DNA of 64,000 nucleotides from Lindgomyces ingoldianus (lineage: Eukaryota; Ascomycota; Dothideomycetes; Pleosporales; Lindgomycetaceae). The translations under genes were made by a program, and so were the position numbers. The DNA lies in contig NW_022985197.1 of NCBI RefSeq assembly GCF_010093535.1, forward strand, positions 200,777 through 264,776. The letters are read 5' to 3'. The notes below the pieces were generated by a model. It was not told the origin of the DNA. It ran no database searches and saw only the letters and a program-made list of their open reading frames with translations. Below are positions 1 through 12,099 of the stretch, in pieces (within the stretch, counting starts at the first letter, position 1; the number at the start of each line of letters is the position of its first letter).

Positions 1-813
1 CTGGTCGCGCATAGGGCTAGTGCGCGAGGGACTCGGATCGGCAGAACAAAAAGCCGAGCAACACGAGTAGAGCAAAAAAGGATTGATAAATAAAACACAA
101 TCAACACAATCAATCAATCATCCCATACATCATATCTAAACCCATCATTCATCTCAGGAAGCCTAGAAACAGTGCTTAAATCTGACAAGTCTATAGGCTT
201 GTTAGAGCTTTTAACATGTTAATCTTATTATTCTAGTACTTTAGGCTAGTCTTATTCTGTAATGTTACCTCTAATATCCCTATGTCCTTTGTAAGTTATT
301 TATATAATAAAAATTATTTCTTGTTTTTTCTATTATTACATAGAGTTGTTAGTTGCTAATAAGATTTTATTATAATAGTATAGTTAATTACTTTTCTAGT
401 AAATTATGCAGGTACTGCTATTATCTAGCTGCTAGGTTGTGCAGCTTTAATAGCTTTAGTGTGCGCCTTACACTATCTTTTCTTTACTTTATACAGTAGC
501 AGAGCTTGCTGTGCAATGTAAAGGATTAATGTGCTATTATCTAGCTACTAGGTTGTGCAGCTTTAGTAGCTTTAGTGTGCGTTTTACACTATCTTCTTTT
601 TACTTTATATAGTAGCAGAGCTTGCTGTATAATGTAAAGAATTAATCTACTATCCTAAGGGATAAGTAACTAAATAAAGTACCTTGTAGGGTGTAGGTAC
701 TCTGCTGTTACTCTTTTTAAAGGATAAGTAACAAAATAAAGTACCTTATAAAGTGTAAGTACTTTATTATTACTCTTACTAATTTATAGTTAATTAAATT
801 AACTACTAATTAG
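1..813. repeat. AT-rich RIP-degraded DNA with nested tandem duplications
   Basis: This stretch holds no supportable gene. A short GC-richer piece at 1-60 looks like the cut end of a repeat. Two tandem copies of a ~118-bp unit lie at about 418-535 and 536-653 (both run from the ATTATCTAGCTRCTAGG motif to the TGTAAAGRATTAAT motif) and differ mostly by C/T and G/A. A second tandem pair with a ~63-bp unit (GGATAAGTAACWAAATAAAG start) lies at about 657-780. The differences fit RIP acting on duplicated DNA. Confidence 0.7.
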
Positions 814-1093
814 TGTTAAATAGGCTCTAACAGCTAGCTGCTTATAGTATAAGCACTTAAGTAGTAAGAGTAAGAGTAGTGTACAGTGTGCACAGTGTAC
901 AAGGTAGGTAAAGTAAGGGCAACATGTTTCTAGTTCTATTGCTCTTGTCTTTCCTCTGTACAGAGGAAAAGGGGGATATCTAGATGTTCGCGCACAGAGG
1001 TTCGCGCACGAGCATCATGTGACATAGATACGTGATCCTGCTCGTGCGCGATCGCTCGTATCCAGGCCGCGACGCTGCTGCTGCGTACAGACA
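814..1093 (+). repeat. Repeat family A, copy 1 (280 bp, nearly intact, LTR-like ends)
   Basis: The unit starts TGTTAAATAGG and ends TACAGACA, so it has the TG..CA ends of an LTR. It contains a perfect 20-bp palindrome at 950-969 (arms TTTCCTCTGT/ACAGAGGAAA), a direct repeat of GTTCGCGCAC around 985-1010, and a GC-rich 3' half ending in GCTGCTGCTGCG. Copies occur at 2840-3105 (+) and 5121-5401 (-). This is the least mutated copy. Sequence shared with copy 2 also extends upstream of 814, so the real element boundary may be further left. No coding capacity is seen and no target-site duplication is clear. Confidence 0.7.
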
Positions 1094-2839
1094 GATAAAG
1101 CATTACTTTAATTATATAAAGAACTATAGTCTAAATAATCCTTTATATTCTTTTAAGCTTCTTCTACATTATTAATAGCTATATGTACGTAGTAAGCTAT
1201 ATTGCCTATTAGTGTAGTATACATTTTAGGATTTATTTATAAATGCATTATTCTATTAATTAATTATAACCTAAAGTGCTAAATAGAGGTTACTATATAG
1301 TGCCTTATATATAGGCTTAATTAAGAACATTACTTATTTAAGTTTAAGTTACCCTTAGCATGCTTATATAATAGCAGTATAAAGCAGTATCTTGCCTTAG
1401 AATTATAGACTAAGAGCTTTTTATATAAAAGTAAGTTTATTAATTATAGCTTTAAAAGCTTTATATAAAGTTTTTATAAAGTTTTTTTACTTACTTTATG
1501 TAAAGCTTATTATTATCTAATCTGTCTAATACTAGTTATAGTTTATGTTAGTATTAAAGTAATTACTAAGCTGCTTATATAGTAACTTCTATAATTATCC
1601 TAGACTAATATTATAAAAGTAAAACATATGTGCGTGCTTTTTAAAGATATTAGAAAAGATGCTTACATATAATGCTTTAAAAATAGTAAAGTGTTAGTAA
1701 AGCTTAATAAATACTATAGCTTTATTAGCTAAAATATTATATAGTTACTTTATATAGTTATTCTTCTTTCTCTATGCCTTCTAGAATTATATAACCTTCT
1801 TAGGTGTAAGGTTCTCTGCTGTAATATCTTATATAAGTAGAAGTTAGTATAAATTGTATAGTAATTAAATTATATATAGTAGGTACAAGCTTTAGAGAAT
1901 CTTATATAGAGCTATAGCTACAGGAACATGTAGCTGCCTAGTTATGCTCTTATATAGTAAGCTATTATAAGGTAGTTATACTAATTATAGAGAAAGTATT
2001 AAGTCTATAAGTAATTTATATAGAGACATTCTCTATTGCATTAAAACTAGTAATAGTAGTAATAGTTTTATATAATGCTTTAGTAAAATAGTAAATGTGT
2101 GTTCTTTTTTTATAAGTCTATATAGTGTAGTAGCCTTTATTATGTCCTTTTTAAAGCTAATGCTTTTATTCTGCAAGGTAGTAATTAGTTCTTATAGAAA
2201 TAGTTAGCTAAGATTTTTAAAGTGTATAAGCTTCTACTTTATAAAGTTATTCTAAAAGTTCTTAAGTGTACATATATCTATTATGCTTAACATGTAAAGT
2301 TCTATAATTAAGTTAGCTGTGTATAAATTAAGCTTTTTTTTAAGTATATTATTTAATAGTTTAATTTTATTTACTTAATTTTTAATATTTATCTACTTTA
2401 CTAGAGTCTTTACTAAGATGCTTATAAAAGGTACATATTAGTTATACATTAATATGTTATGCTAGCTAGTTATAAATAGAGCTAGCGTTGCTTATTACTC
2501 TATAGTAGTTAGTTATGCGTTGTTGCGCGCTATCTTACTTCTTGTTGTACGCTACCTCTAAACAGCCTTATGTAAAAAGATAAAATAGACCTCTTAGTGT
2601 TAAACAAGCACTACTATTTATATAATACCTCTAAACAGTATTATATAGATAGGTTTTTTACTTTTGCTTAAGTAACTAAATAAAGATTTATAGCTACTTA
2701 TATATAAATTAAACTCTATCTTTACTTTTACTAATTTATAGTTAAAGTAGTAAAGAAAAGAATTTTTCTTATACATAAACTTTTAAATAAAAAAGTATAA
2801 AAAAAGCTTTTTTTTTATAGTATTTAAACTACTAATTAG
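1094..2839. repeat. RIP-degraded AT-rich DNA, no recognisable gene
   Basis: The stretch is very AT-rich with dense TA dinucleotides and no open reading frame of interest. I see no motif that allows family assignment. Probably ruined transposon sequence belonging with repeat family A. Confidence 0.55.
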
Positions 2840-3105
2840 TGTTAAATAGACTCTCTGCTAGCTAGCACTTAGTGTTAGTAAATGTGTACAAGACAGAGAG
2901 GTTTGCACAGTGTAAATATTACATAGGGGTGTTAAGTAACTAGTGTTAATTACTTCTTATTTTTCCTCTGTACAGAGGAAAAGGGGGATATCTAGATGTT
3001 CGCGCACAGAGGTTCGCGCACAAGCATTATGTGACATAGATACGTGATCCTGCTCGTGCGTGATCGCTTGTATCCAGGCCGCGACGCTGCTGCTGCGTAC
3101 AGACA
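2840..3105 (+). repeat. Repeat family A, copy 2 (266 bp, partly decayed)
   Basis: Direct copy of 814-1093, again TGTTAAATAG..TACAGACA. The 3' 150 bp is almost identical to copy 1, including the TTTCCTCTGT/ACAGAGGAAA palindrome at 2962-2981. Differences in that half are C-to-T or G-to-A (for example CGAGCATCATG read as CAAGCATTATG). The 5' half is more diverged. About 20 bp upstream (ending CTACTAATTAG) are also shared with copy 1. Confidence 0.7.
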
Positions 3106-3637
3106 TATACCTTTATTTCTATCTTTATAGATTAAGTTTGCTAGCTTCCTATACAGCTGCTAGGTTAAACTACAACCTGCCTTCTTTATCCTGCTAACCC
3201 TACACTCTGCTTAACAGACTGTACACCTGATCCAGCTAAGTTTATCCCCTTCTATCGCTAACATCACCTTAGGCTGTTGTACTCCTGAAAATACTATTTT
3301 ATTAGAGTAAGGATTGTAACAGACACTAGAGCCTTTAGGGCTAAAACTTAATAAAGCAGCTTAGTATTCTAGTAGAACAAGGCTACCTAGACGCTAGCTG
3401 TAGGAAGACTAGCTTCCTAACTCTTTATAACCTACGCTACCTACGCTAAGTTCTAAGTAAACTCTAAAATAGCATTAAAAGCTTTTTTTTTATCTTTTTT
3501 ACTCTTTATATTTTAGGCTGCTGCCTATAGATTAAGATAGCTTTAAAAAACTAAAATTTTCTTTTTATAATATAAAAGAACTTATGTGTGTGTTAGTAAA
3601 CTATACCCTAGCTATATTAAACTATATTTATATAAAG
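3106..3637. repeat. AT-rich RIP-degraded DNA around a solo LTR
   Basis: No supportable gene. This is degraded repeat DNA that served as the target for the clean solo LTR at 3638. Confidence 0.5.
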
Positions 3638-3865
3638 TGTCCGAACGTTAATCACAGGTATATTGATCCAACTCTGTGTGGATATCACGTAAGCTTATCT
3701 CACGTGATATCTGTGCGGGCTTGGCAGGGGGCCAGTATAAAACCAGCCATCCCAACGTACTTAGGATGGCAGCCGTCACCAGAATCAATACATTGTGTTG
3801 CCTGCTCACCTCTTGGTACGCCCCTTGGGCGTACGTTCGTTCGATCGAACCCAGGTCAACCGACA
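3638..3865. mobile_element. Solo LTR (228 bp), not RIP-mutated, 5-bp target-site duplication
   Basis: A GC-normal island in AT-rich surroundings. It starts TGTCCGAACG, ends AACCGACA, and is flanked by TAAAG at 3633-3637 and again at 3866-3870, the 5-bp duplication expected of LTR-retrotransposon integration. Inside are a TATA box (TATAAAA at about 3736-3742), an inverted repeat with GATATCACGT/ACGTGATATC arms at 3681-3711, and a hairpin with 8-bp arms GTACGCCC/GGGCGTAC at 3816-3834. The small reading frames here are by-products. A size below the usual RIP length threshold and recent insertion both fit its lack of mutation. Parent family (Copia or Gypsy) is not determinable. Confidence 0.85.
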
Positions 3866-3870
3866 TAAAG

Positions 3871-5120
3871 TTACATTTTTTATTATGTAAAGTGTAATAT
3901 TTACATTTCTTTAATTTAAAAAACTAATAAAAAAACTTAACTTAAAAGCTATAAGTAAGAGCGTAGGTAGCCTAAAAGTAGATAACTTAAAACACTTCTA
4001 AAAAGGCTCTAGAAGGGAGGTAAAGCAGCATAGTAAATTTCTTTAATACTATAATTAGTTAGTAGACTAAGCTATAAGATATTAAGTGCATAATAATACT
4101 TATAAAGTAAAAATTTAAATAATAGCTAAAAAAGAAACTAATAACATTAACTAAACTATATAAGTAAAGTAAGTAAACACTTATTACTATAAATAATAAA
4201 TTTACTATATTAATAATAACTACACTACTAGTTACTACTAAATAAAAACATTATAATAAAGGCATTATATTAGTATTAGGTTTTTAGTTTATTTTTTAGT
4301 AATAAAAATTTTTAGTTAAGATAGTTATACTTATTATATTTTATTTAAATTAGTTTTAAAGCATTTTTAAATACTTTTTAAATACTGCAGATAAAGACTA
4401 TTAGCTTATAAAAAAGAGAGTAGTGTAATAATTTTATAAATTATTCTATCTTAGGTTGCTTAGATCCTATCTAAAGGGTCTCTATATTAGCTCTAACTAT
4501 AACTTAACCTAGTCCCCTACAGTTACCTCTATTCCCTTATGTATTTAGTTGCACCTTGCCTCTGTAGCTAGCTTAGTAGTTTTCTAATATCCTTTTATAC
4601 AAGGCCTATAGGTGTTAATAGCATTCCTAGGTTTAGAGTCCCTACGCACTCCTATATGCTTCTGAGTGGATTCCCACCGCATTTAGACCTATTGTCTTGC
4701 CTGCGCCGTTACATCTGTCTAGATAGAAGCATCTGTAGACTAGCTAGATCCTGTGCACAAAGATGCTTTAAACTAACTAGACTAATAACACCTTTATATA
4801 AGGCTTATTTTCTTTTATTTTCTTTTTTTTATATTATATACACTTATTTTTTTTATTATAAGGATCTGTCACTGCTAGCACTATATAAAAAGAAAAAAGA
4901 GCTAGGGAATTATATAGTAGAGCTTAGAAAGTAAAAGATAAAGAAAAGAAAAGCTATTTACATAGCACAACTAGCCTATTCTAACGCACAGCATTACTAG
5001 GGGCAAGTCTTAATAAATAGGGTAGAGTAAAGGCAAAATATAATTAAATAAACTTATATAAACAGAAGGGAAGTAACACGTATAAAAAGTAACTTTTTAA
5101 ATAAAAAGAAAAGTTGCTAG
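3871..5120. repeat. RIP-degraded AT-rich DNA, no gene
   Basis: Mostly very AT-rich. A slightly GC-richer patch near 4440-4790 contains a short open frame of 92 codons with no recognisable domain, which I do not call. Nothing else is supportable. Confidence 0.5.
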
Positions 5121-5401
5121 TGTCTATATACAGCAGCAGTGTTACAGCCTAGATATAAGTAATTACGCATAAGCAGGATTATATATCTATGTTATATAAT
5201 ACTTATGTGTAAACCTTTATACATAAATATCTAAATATCCCCTTTTTTTTTCTATATAAAGGAAAGATAAGAGTAATAGAACTAGAAACATGTTGCCTTT
5301 ACCTTACCTACTGTATACGCTGTGCACACTGTACACTACTCTTACTCTTGCTACTTAAGTGCTTATACCATAAGCAGCTAGCTGTTAGAGCCTATTCAAC
5401 A
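5121..5401 (-). repeat. Repeat family A, copy 3 (281 bp, inverted, heavily RIP-mutated)
   Basis: Reverse-strand copy of 814-1093, 281 bp against 280 bp. Its outer ~170 bp (5228-5401) still matches 814-986 well. In its inner half nearly every C and G of copy 1 has become T or A: the GTTCGCGCACAGAGG stretch of copy 1 is read as ATTTATGTATAAAGG. Comparing the copies displays the RIP process directly. Together copies 1 and 3 form long inverted repeats 4 kb apart, which could also be the ends of one larger element. Confidence 0.7.
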
Positions 5402-5795
5402 AATATAGCTAATTCTTTGCACACTAAGTATAATCTAGGCTATATTAGTATAAACTAGCCTAGTCTGTTTATAAAGTGTTTTTTAAAGCTTAAAGTAAAG
5501 TTTTAAGTATAAGTATAGTTAATAGATATTTAGCTTATAACAAAGCTTATTTTACTAAAGTTATACATGTTATTATTTTAAATACTATACTTAGCTTTAA
5601 TATTCTTTATAAGGCTAAACTTACTCTAAATTACTCTAAGACTTTTATAAAAAGCTTTTTTATAGTTATACTATGCTTAAATGTTACTTTAAGCTTTAAA
5701 TAATGCTTCTTAAATATACTAGGCTATTTTATACTAATATAGCCTAGATTACGCTTAGTGTGTAAAGAATTAGCTATATTAGCTATAAATGCTAT
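5402..5795. repeat. Inverted-repeat element (arms ~125 bp, MITE-like or DNA-transposon remnant)
   Basis: Bases 5402-5530 are matched in inverted orientation by 5670-5795: AATATAGCTAATTCTTTGC at the left is found as its reverse complement at the right end. The ~140-bp centre is AT-rich and non-coding. The right arm is part of a longer sequence repeated at 12.1 kb. RIP-type differences blur the arms. It may be a MITE or the folded remains of a DNA transposon. Confidence 0.5.
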
Positions 5796-6140
5796 TTTAA
5801 AAAAAATCCTTGCGCATATAGCTTAAGTATAGTTTTAATAATTACTTATTTTTTATTACTACCTAGCTTTTAAAAGTTAGCTATAAAATTAGCTTATAAA
5901 AGTTATTTAGTGCTATAGTTATTTATTATCTTTTAAAGAGCTTTATACATAGCTATAGTATGTTTTTTAAGAGTTTTATATTTTATTTAAAAGCTTAAAG
6001 TGTAAGCTATATCTAATGTTCTTTTAGCACATTTAAGTAGTGTTATTAAAAATGCATTAGTGTAGGAAAAGTAGTTTAGTAGGGTCTTAGTAAAAGTAAG
6101 TAACTTAGGTGTGTAAGCAACTTGCCTGTAAAGTATGTTA
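5690..6140 (+). repeat. Repeat family B, left copy (~450 bp)
   Basis: Direct repeat of about 12100-12560. Both copies run from an ACTTTAAGCTTTAAATAA motif through TAGCCTAGATTAYGCTTAG to GTGTGTAAGCAACTTGCCT. Differences are mainly transitions. The two copies bracket the Gypsy element, whose target-site duplication shows independent insertion. Confidence 0.65.
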
Positions 6141-6196
6141 ATAACATATATAGCTTTAATAAAATAGGCTTTATAGTAGGCTAGATATTTACTAAC

Positions 6197-6514
6197 TGTC
6201 ACGGTATCCTCCCCGGATCCCAGACATAACTGTATTAGACGCGTACTAGAGTATTATTAGTGCACGTCTAACACAAACACAACATAACACAGACATAAAC
6301 TTAAGCACAAACTGCCTTAACACTAACTAAACCTAAAATAGGCTTAATTTATACCTAAAGCGCTTAGACTTCTAAGCTAAGTATTTAATTACTAATTTTC
6401 TTCTAAACCTTTTTATTTCTTACATAATGTTTTATACTTACTATAATACTTTATGTAGTAATTAAACTAGACCTCTGTAAAGCTCTATAACCTTACTTAT
6501 GCATAATTATAACA
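6197..6514 (+). repeat. 5' LTR of the Gypsy element
   Basis: 318 bp, starting TGTCACGG and ending TAACA after RIP. It keeps more C/G near its start (CCCCGGATCCCAG) than the 3' copy does, while the 3' copy keeps more near its end, so each LTR was mutated in different parts. Confidence 0.85.
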
Positions 6515-8030
6515 TTATGTTGTGTTAAAACTCTAGCTAAAAATAGCCTCTAAATCTAATTTAATAAGCTTAGTACTTACATAACTTTAAGCTATTAGAG
6601 TAAGCTAAGAAGCCTTTTAAAAAGCGCTTACTTTATAAAAAAGCTGCTATATTGTAAGCTTTAAAGCTTTTTAAAAGAACTTTAAAAAATAGCTTTATGT
6701 TATTAAGTAGTCTGTTTTTACTTTAACTTTTATTATAGTAGTAGAAACTAAAAACTTACTAGCCTTAAAGCTTACTTAGAAGTCTAGAGATAGCTTAACT
6801 TTTTTCTACTTAACACTACCTACAACCTGTAACCTTTCTAACTTAGTAATAAAATCTAACTAACTCTCTAATCCTTTACTATTTAATAGAAAATAGAAAG
6901 ACCTACTTTCTTTTTTACATAAGCTTTAATATAAACTTAAAGAAAATATAAACTAATTTCTCTTTAAACACTCTTAGTTACTATATACTTACTTTTAACT
7001 TAACTATAATATAACAGCCTTAATTAACTTACTAATAAATAAAAATATTATTAACCTAGATTAATTTATAGTGTTTTTATAAGTAACTTATAAAGACTTA
7101 AATAAAAAGTTAACAGCCCTAAGTTACCTAAACACCTTATAATAAAAAAAAAAAGCTTTACTTTACACTTTACTAAGTTCTACTAACTTGCATTTAATAT
7201 AGGCCTAAATAAGATAAGTCTAATTATAGCCTTATATAACTCCCTCTTAACTAAACTGTAACGCGCTATAGTAGGAGAACCCCTTTTAAATAACCTTAAC
7301 GCGTATACAAACCTAATTACTACCTATAATAATAACATAAGGTTCCTCTCTATACAAGCCCTAATACGCCCCTAAACTAGCGCAGTTATAAATAAAAACT
7401 CTAATATAATAAAAATTAATTTAAATTATGCTTTAGTTAGTTCTAAAAAGTGTAAAAATTATAAAAAAAAAAGTTAATACTTTAAGTGCAGTAAGCATAG
7501 TTATATTTTTTAAAACTACTTTATTCCTCTTTTTTAAGTCTATGTAAGTAGTGCTGCTAGCACTTATTAAAAATTCTTACTATTTTAATCTTATTTTTAT
7601 AAGAGCTTTAACTTATATTTAAGCCCTAATCTTTCTTACTACTCTTAACATAGCTGCAGCTATAGCAGTAGAAGCCTGTAAAAAGGCTTGTTCTAGGGCT
7701 AAGTTGCCCCTTAGAACTAATTTAACACTAGATCTCTACTAACCTATAGGCTAAGTCCCTTACTAATAACTAAAAGTACTAAGTTAATATTCTTATATGT
7801 TTATAATAAGAAACTATATTAGCTTTAATATAAGCTTTTATTAACTTAGAAGTAAATAGCATAAGTTATATTAATAAAGAACTAGCATGTAAACTAAATG
7901 TAGAGGATAAAATAGCCTAGCAGTAGCTGTTTAGAAGATTAGATAAAGTAACTCTGCTATCTAAAAGAGCTAAAGGCTCTCCTTATATACACTAAGCTTT
8001 AGAACATAATATCTCTAGATCCTAAGCTGC

Positions 8031-8098
8031 GTCCTAGGCTCTAAGCCCCTAGTCCTAGGCTCTAAGCCCCAGTCCTAGGCTCTAAGCCCTAGCTAAGG
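8031..8098 (+). repeat. Minisatellite inside the Gypsy element (~21-bp unit, three copies)
   Basis: Three near-identical copies of a CCTAGGCTCTAAGCCCC-AGT unit. It is GC-richer than its surroundings and lies upstream of the reverse-transcriptase region, probably within or just after the gag remnant. Confidence 0.6.
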
Positions 8099-11000
8099 CT
8101 CTTAGTATACGCGACACTAAATTTTTAATTAACACTACTTACCTAAATAATTTACTTAACTAGATTTAATAAAAAATAACTTAAAAAAAGTTTTATCTTT
8201 TATACTATAACTATTATAATTACCTACTAACACTATAAGGAGCAGATTAAGCTCTATGTAATAAACACAGGATGTTATAACCTAATTTTAGGACAACTAT
8301 AGCTGTATTAGCATAAAGTTACCTTTAATTACTAAAAGTAAGTTCTAAACTTTAACTCTTTCTAATGCTAAAATATATGCTTACACTTACACCTAAATAA
8401 CACTTAAGTAGCACTTAATATAGAAGGTTTCTAGACCTACTTTCTAATAACTTAAAAAAGAACTACTTAAGTAAGGCTAATAAGCTAGGCCTTTTACTAA
8501 AATAAGCTATATAAAATAATTTAACAACTACTTAAACTTAAAAAAAAAAAGCTTTTAAAAAATTTTTACTTACTTAATTTAAACATAAACTAGGACTTAA
8601 ACAGTAGATAGACATCTGCTACATAAAACCTGCCTTATTTATAACCCTAGCTTAATAACTAGATTATAAAATCTACATAGTTATAATTTCTAATATAGAC
8701 TAAGCTTTAGCTCTCTAAAAACATACTAACTTAAAAATAATAGTTTCTTAAGACTACTATAACTTATTATATGTCTTTTTCTAAAATAAGTTTAATAAGC
8801 TTTTAATATAATATCTATATAATTACTAGATAACTTTTAAGCCTAGTAAACAACCTAGTTATAAGCTACTATATAAAATGTTACTAAATAAATTAAAAGT
8901 GCTCTAAAAATACCTTAATAAAAACTTAAAAAAAGGTTTATTTAAGCTAGCTTCTTACTAGTAGTATTACTTATACTATTTATAAAGAAACTTAAGAGTA
9001 GGCTTTAATTCTATGTTAACTACTAAAGACTAAACACTATTACTATTAAAAACTAATACTTAATTCTTTTTTTATAAGAAACTCTAAGCTAACTAAGTAA
9101 AGTAAAGTATTTTATAAAGTTAAATATTATTACTGCCTTTAATAAGCTAAAGATAGTAAAGAGTAATAAGTAGCTAATAGTGTTTTAGACCTAATATAGA
9201 CTATTTAAGTACCTAGTAATGCTCTTTAGCTTAGCTAATGCGCCTAGTACTTTTTAACATTTTATAAACAACTTACTTTAACCCTACCTAGATGTGTTCT
9301 GCACTATGTATATTAACAACATTCTAATCTATAGTAATAGCCTTTTAAAGCATAAATAGCATGTACGCCTAGTGCTAAAAGCTATAGAAGAAGTAGGTCT
9401 ATAACTTAATGTAAATAAATGCAAGTTCTACTAATTAAAAGTTACATATTTAGAATATATAATCTCTATAAATAGCATCTAAATAGACCCTATTAAGGTT
9501 TAGACTGTGCTAGATTAGCAATACTTAAAAAATATAAAAGATGTTTAAGCTTTTATAAAATTTACTAACTTTTACTAATAATTTATTAATAACTTTTTAT
9601 AGTAAGTAAGCCTTATAATTATACTTACTAAAAAAAAAATTTAATTTAACTTTAACTTAAATTACTAATAGTTTTTTAACTAGCTAAAGAAAGCTTTTAC
9701 TAAAGCCTTAATACTCTACTACTTTAACTTTAAACTACTAATACTTGTAGAAGCTAATGCCTTAGACTACATAGTAGCAGAAGTTCTTTCTTAGACTAAG
9801 CTAGATAGGACTATTAGGCCTATTACATATTTCTTAAAAAGAATAAGTCCTGTAGAAGGTAATTATAAGATCTATAATAAAAAATTACTTACTATAGTAT
9901 ACTACTTTAAATAATAGCAACCTAAACTAGAAAGTGCAGCGCATTTAATATAGGTCCTATCTAACTATAAAAACTTACAGTACTTTACAACTATAAAATA
10001 ACTTAGCTACTAATAAGCTTATTAGTTTAAATACTTATTTTATTTTAATTTTAAGATTACTTATTATCCTAGTTAAAATAAAAGGAAACTAAATGCCTTT
10101 ATAAAGTAATCCTAAAACATCTTTACTTAAAAAAAAGTGTAAAAAGCTTAACACTAAACTCTACTTTAACTTAAGCTATTTTTAAACCTTAACTTAAATA
10201 AAATAAATTAGATAATTAATTAAATTATTACTAATAAGTATTTAAATAATAAATTTATCTAAGAAACTTTAGACTTACTTTAAAATAGCGCTAGTTAGTT
10301 AAAGAAGGTAACACTAGCTAACTATAAAAACTAAAATAGTAAGCTATATTACTATAACTAACTTATAATTCTTAATTTTAATAAACTAAGAATTAAACTA
10401 CTCTAAATTATACATAACTTGCCTATTAAAGGACACCTAGGCAGAGGAAAAACTCTTAACCTACTATAGAGAGAGTACTACTAGCCCTGCATGTTCTATA
10501 CTATACACTAATACGTATTATGTTGCTATACTTACTGTAAAGTAAAAGCCTTTTAAAAAAAGTATAATAGCCTACTTAAACTACTCCTAATTTTTAAATA
10601 AGCTTAAAAAGATATATTAATTAATTTTATTATAAACCTACTTTTATTTAAAGGGTATATAAATATTATAGTAGTTATTAATTACTTAACTAAGTATTAA
10701 CACTTAATACTATGTTCCTTTATAACTGCCTTTAATATAGCCTAGTTATTCTACTAATACATATAAGTTTACTATAGCCTGCCTAACATAATTATATTAG
10801 ATAAAGGTACATAGTTTATCTTAGCCTTCTAAAATAAACTCTGTAAATAGCTTTAAATTATTCTCTATTTATCTACAGCTTTTTACCTAGAGACTAACAG
10901 CTAGACTAAAAACATAAACACTATAATAAAATAAGTCCTATAAGTATATATAAACTACTAGTAAAATAACTAAGTAAAATAGTTAGCTACAGCATAGTTT

Positions 11001-11763
11001 AAAGCTAATAATATAATATTTAAATTAACATAAGTATCTTTATTTTTAGTAAACTATAGATACTACTTTTAAATAAAATTTAAACTACTTTTAAATACTT
11101 CTTAACTAACTTATTAATTTATATAAGTAATAAATATAAATAAACTTATTAATAAAATCTAAAATATATCTAAATATATTTATAAAAAGCTTACATAGGC
11201 TTAAGCTTTTTAATAAAAGTACATAAACTAATTTTAAACTCTTACCCTTACATATGCAGCTAGCAAAAAAGTCTAGCTAAATGCTAGAAATATCTAAATA
11301 AACTAATAATTAAAGAAACTTAATTAAAAAAACTTTAGCTCTTTTATAGTAGCTTATATAGTCTTATTACATGCTTACTAATTAATCCTACCTAACAGCA
11401 TAAAGATACACCCTGTGTTTTACATATTATTGCTGCGCTAAGCAGCCTTTAAATCTAACTATCTACCTAAACAGCTAAACCTACTACTTAAACCTATTAT
11501 TATAAATAATAAACTAGAATATGTTATAAAAAACATTAAATAGATTTAGTTTAATAAGAAAAAACATATCTATAAATACCTTATAAAATAAACTAGATAT
11601 AATAAACTATTATAAGAACTTATAAAAGCCCTATAAAAAAACTTTATAGTAACTTAATTTTATACTTAATACTTATCTAAACTAAACTTATACTCTAACA
11701 AAAACAACCTAATACTAGAACTACTAATATAAAGGATTTCTTTCTTAATAAAAGAGGGGGTAC

Positions 11764-12081
11764 TGTTATAGTATCCTTCCTAGATCCTAGACATAACTGT
11801 ATTAGACATGTACTAGAGTATTATTAGTGCATGTCTAACATAAACACAATATAATATAGACATAAACTTAAGCATAAACTGCTTTAATACTAACTAAACT
11901 TAAAATAAGCTTAATTTATACTTAAAGTGCTTAGACTTTTAAGCTAAGTATTTAATTACTAATTTTCTTCTAAACTTTTCTATTCCTTACACAACGTCTT
12001 ATACCTACTATAATACCTCACGTAGTAATTAAACTAGACCTCTGTGAAGCTCTATAACCTTACTCGTGCACAATTGTGACA
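11764..12081 (+). repeat. 3' LTR of the Gypsy element
   Basis: 318 bp, TGTTATAG..GTGACA, the same length as the 5' LTR, preceded by a polypurine tract at about 11748-11759 and followed by the CTAAC target-site duplication at 12082-12086. Differences from the 5' LTR are nearly all C/T or G/A transitions. Confidence 0.85.
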
Positions 12082-12099
12082 CTAACTATACTTATACTT

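Larger units (their letters stand above)
6197..12081 (+). mobile_element. Full-length Ty3/Gypsy LTR retrotransposon, RIP-inactivated
   Basis: Two 318-bp LTRs (6197-6514 and 11764-12081) flank a 5.2-kb interior, and CTAAC at 6192-6196 and 12082-12086 is the 5-bp target-site duplication. A polypurine tract (AAAAGAGGGGG) sits just before the 3' LTR. Translating the + strand through its many TAG stops shows, in order: reverse transcriptase around 8.6-9.5 kb (a LANAPSTF-like motif, then YINNIL in place of the catalytic YIDDIL), an RNase H-like stretch around 9.7-10.1 kb, and an integrase core around 10.4-10.9 kb (H-x-G zinc-binding remnant, LDKGT, and LSTAF). RT before integrase is the Ty3/Gypsy order. 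It cannot encode active protein. Confidence 0.85.

Noticed and set aside
3584..3897. Short open frames of 72-94 codons around 3.6-3.9 kb
   Set aside because: They lie within the solo LTR and have no protein resemblance.
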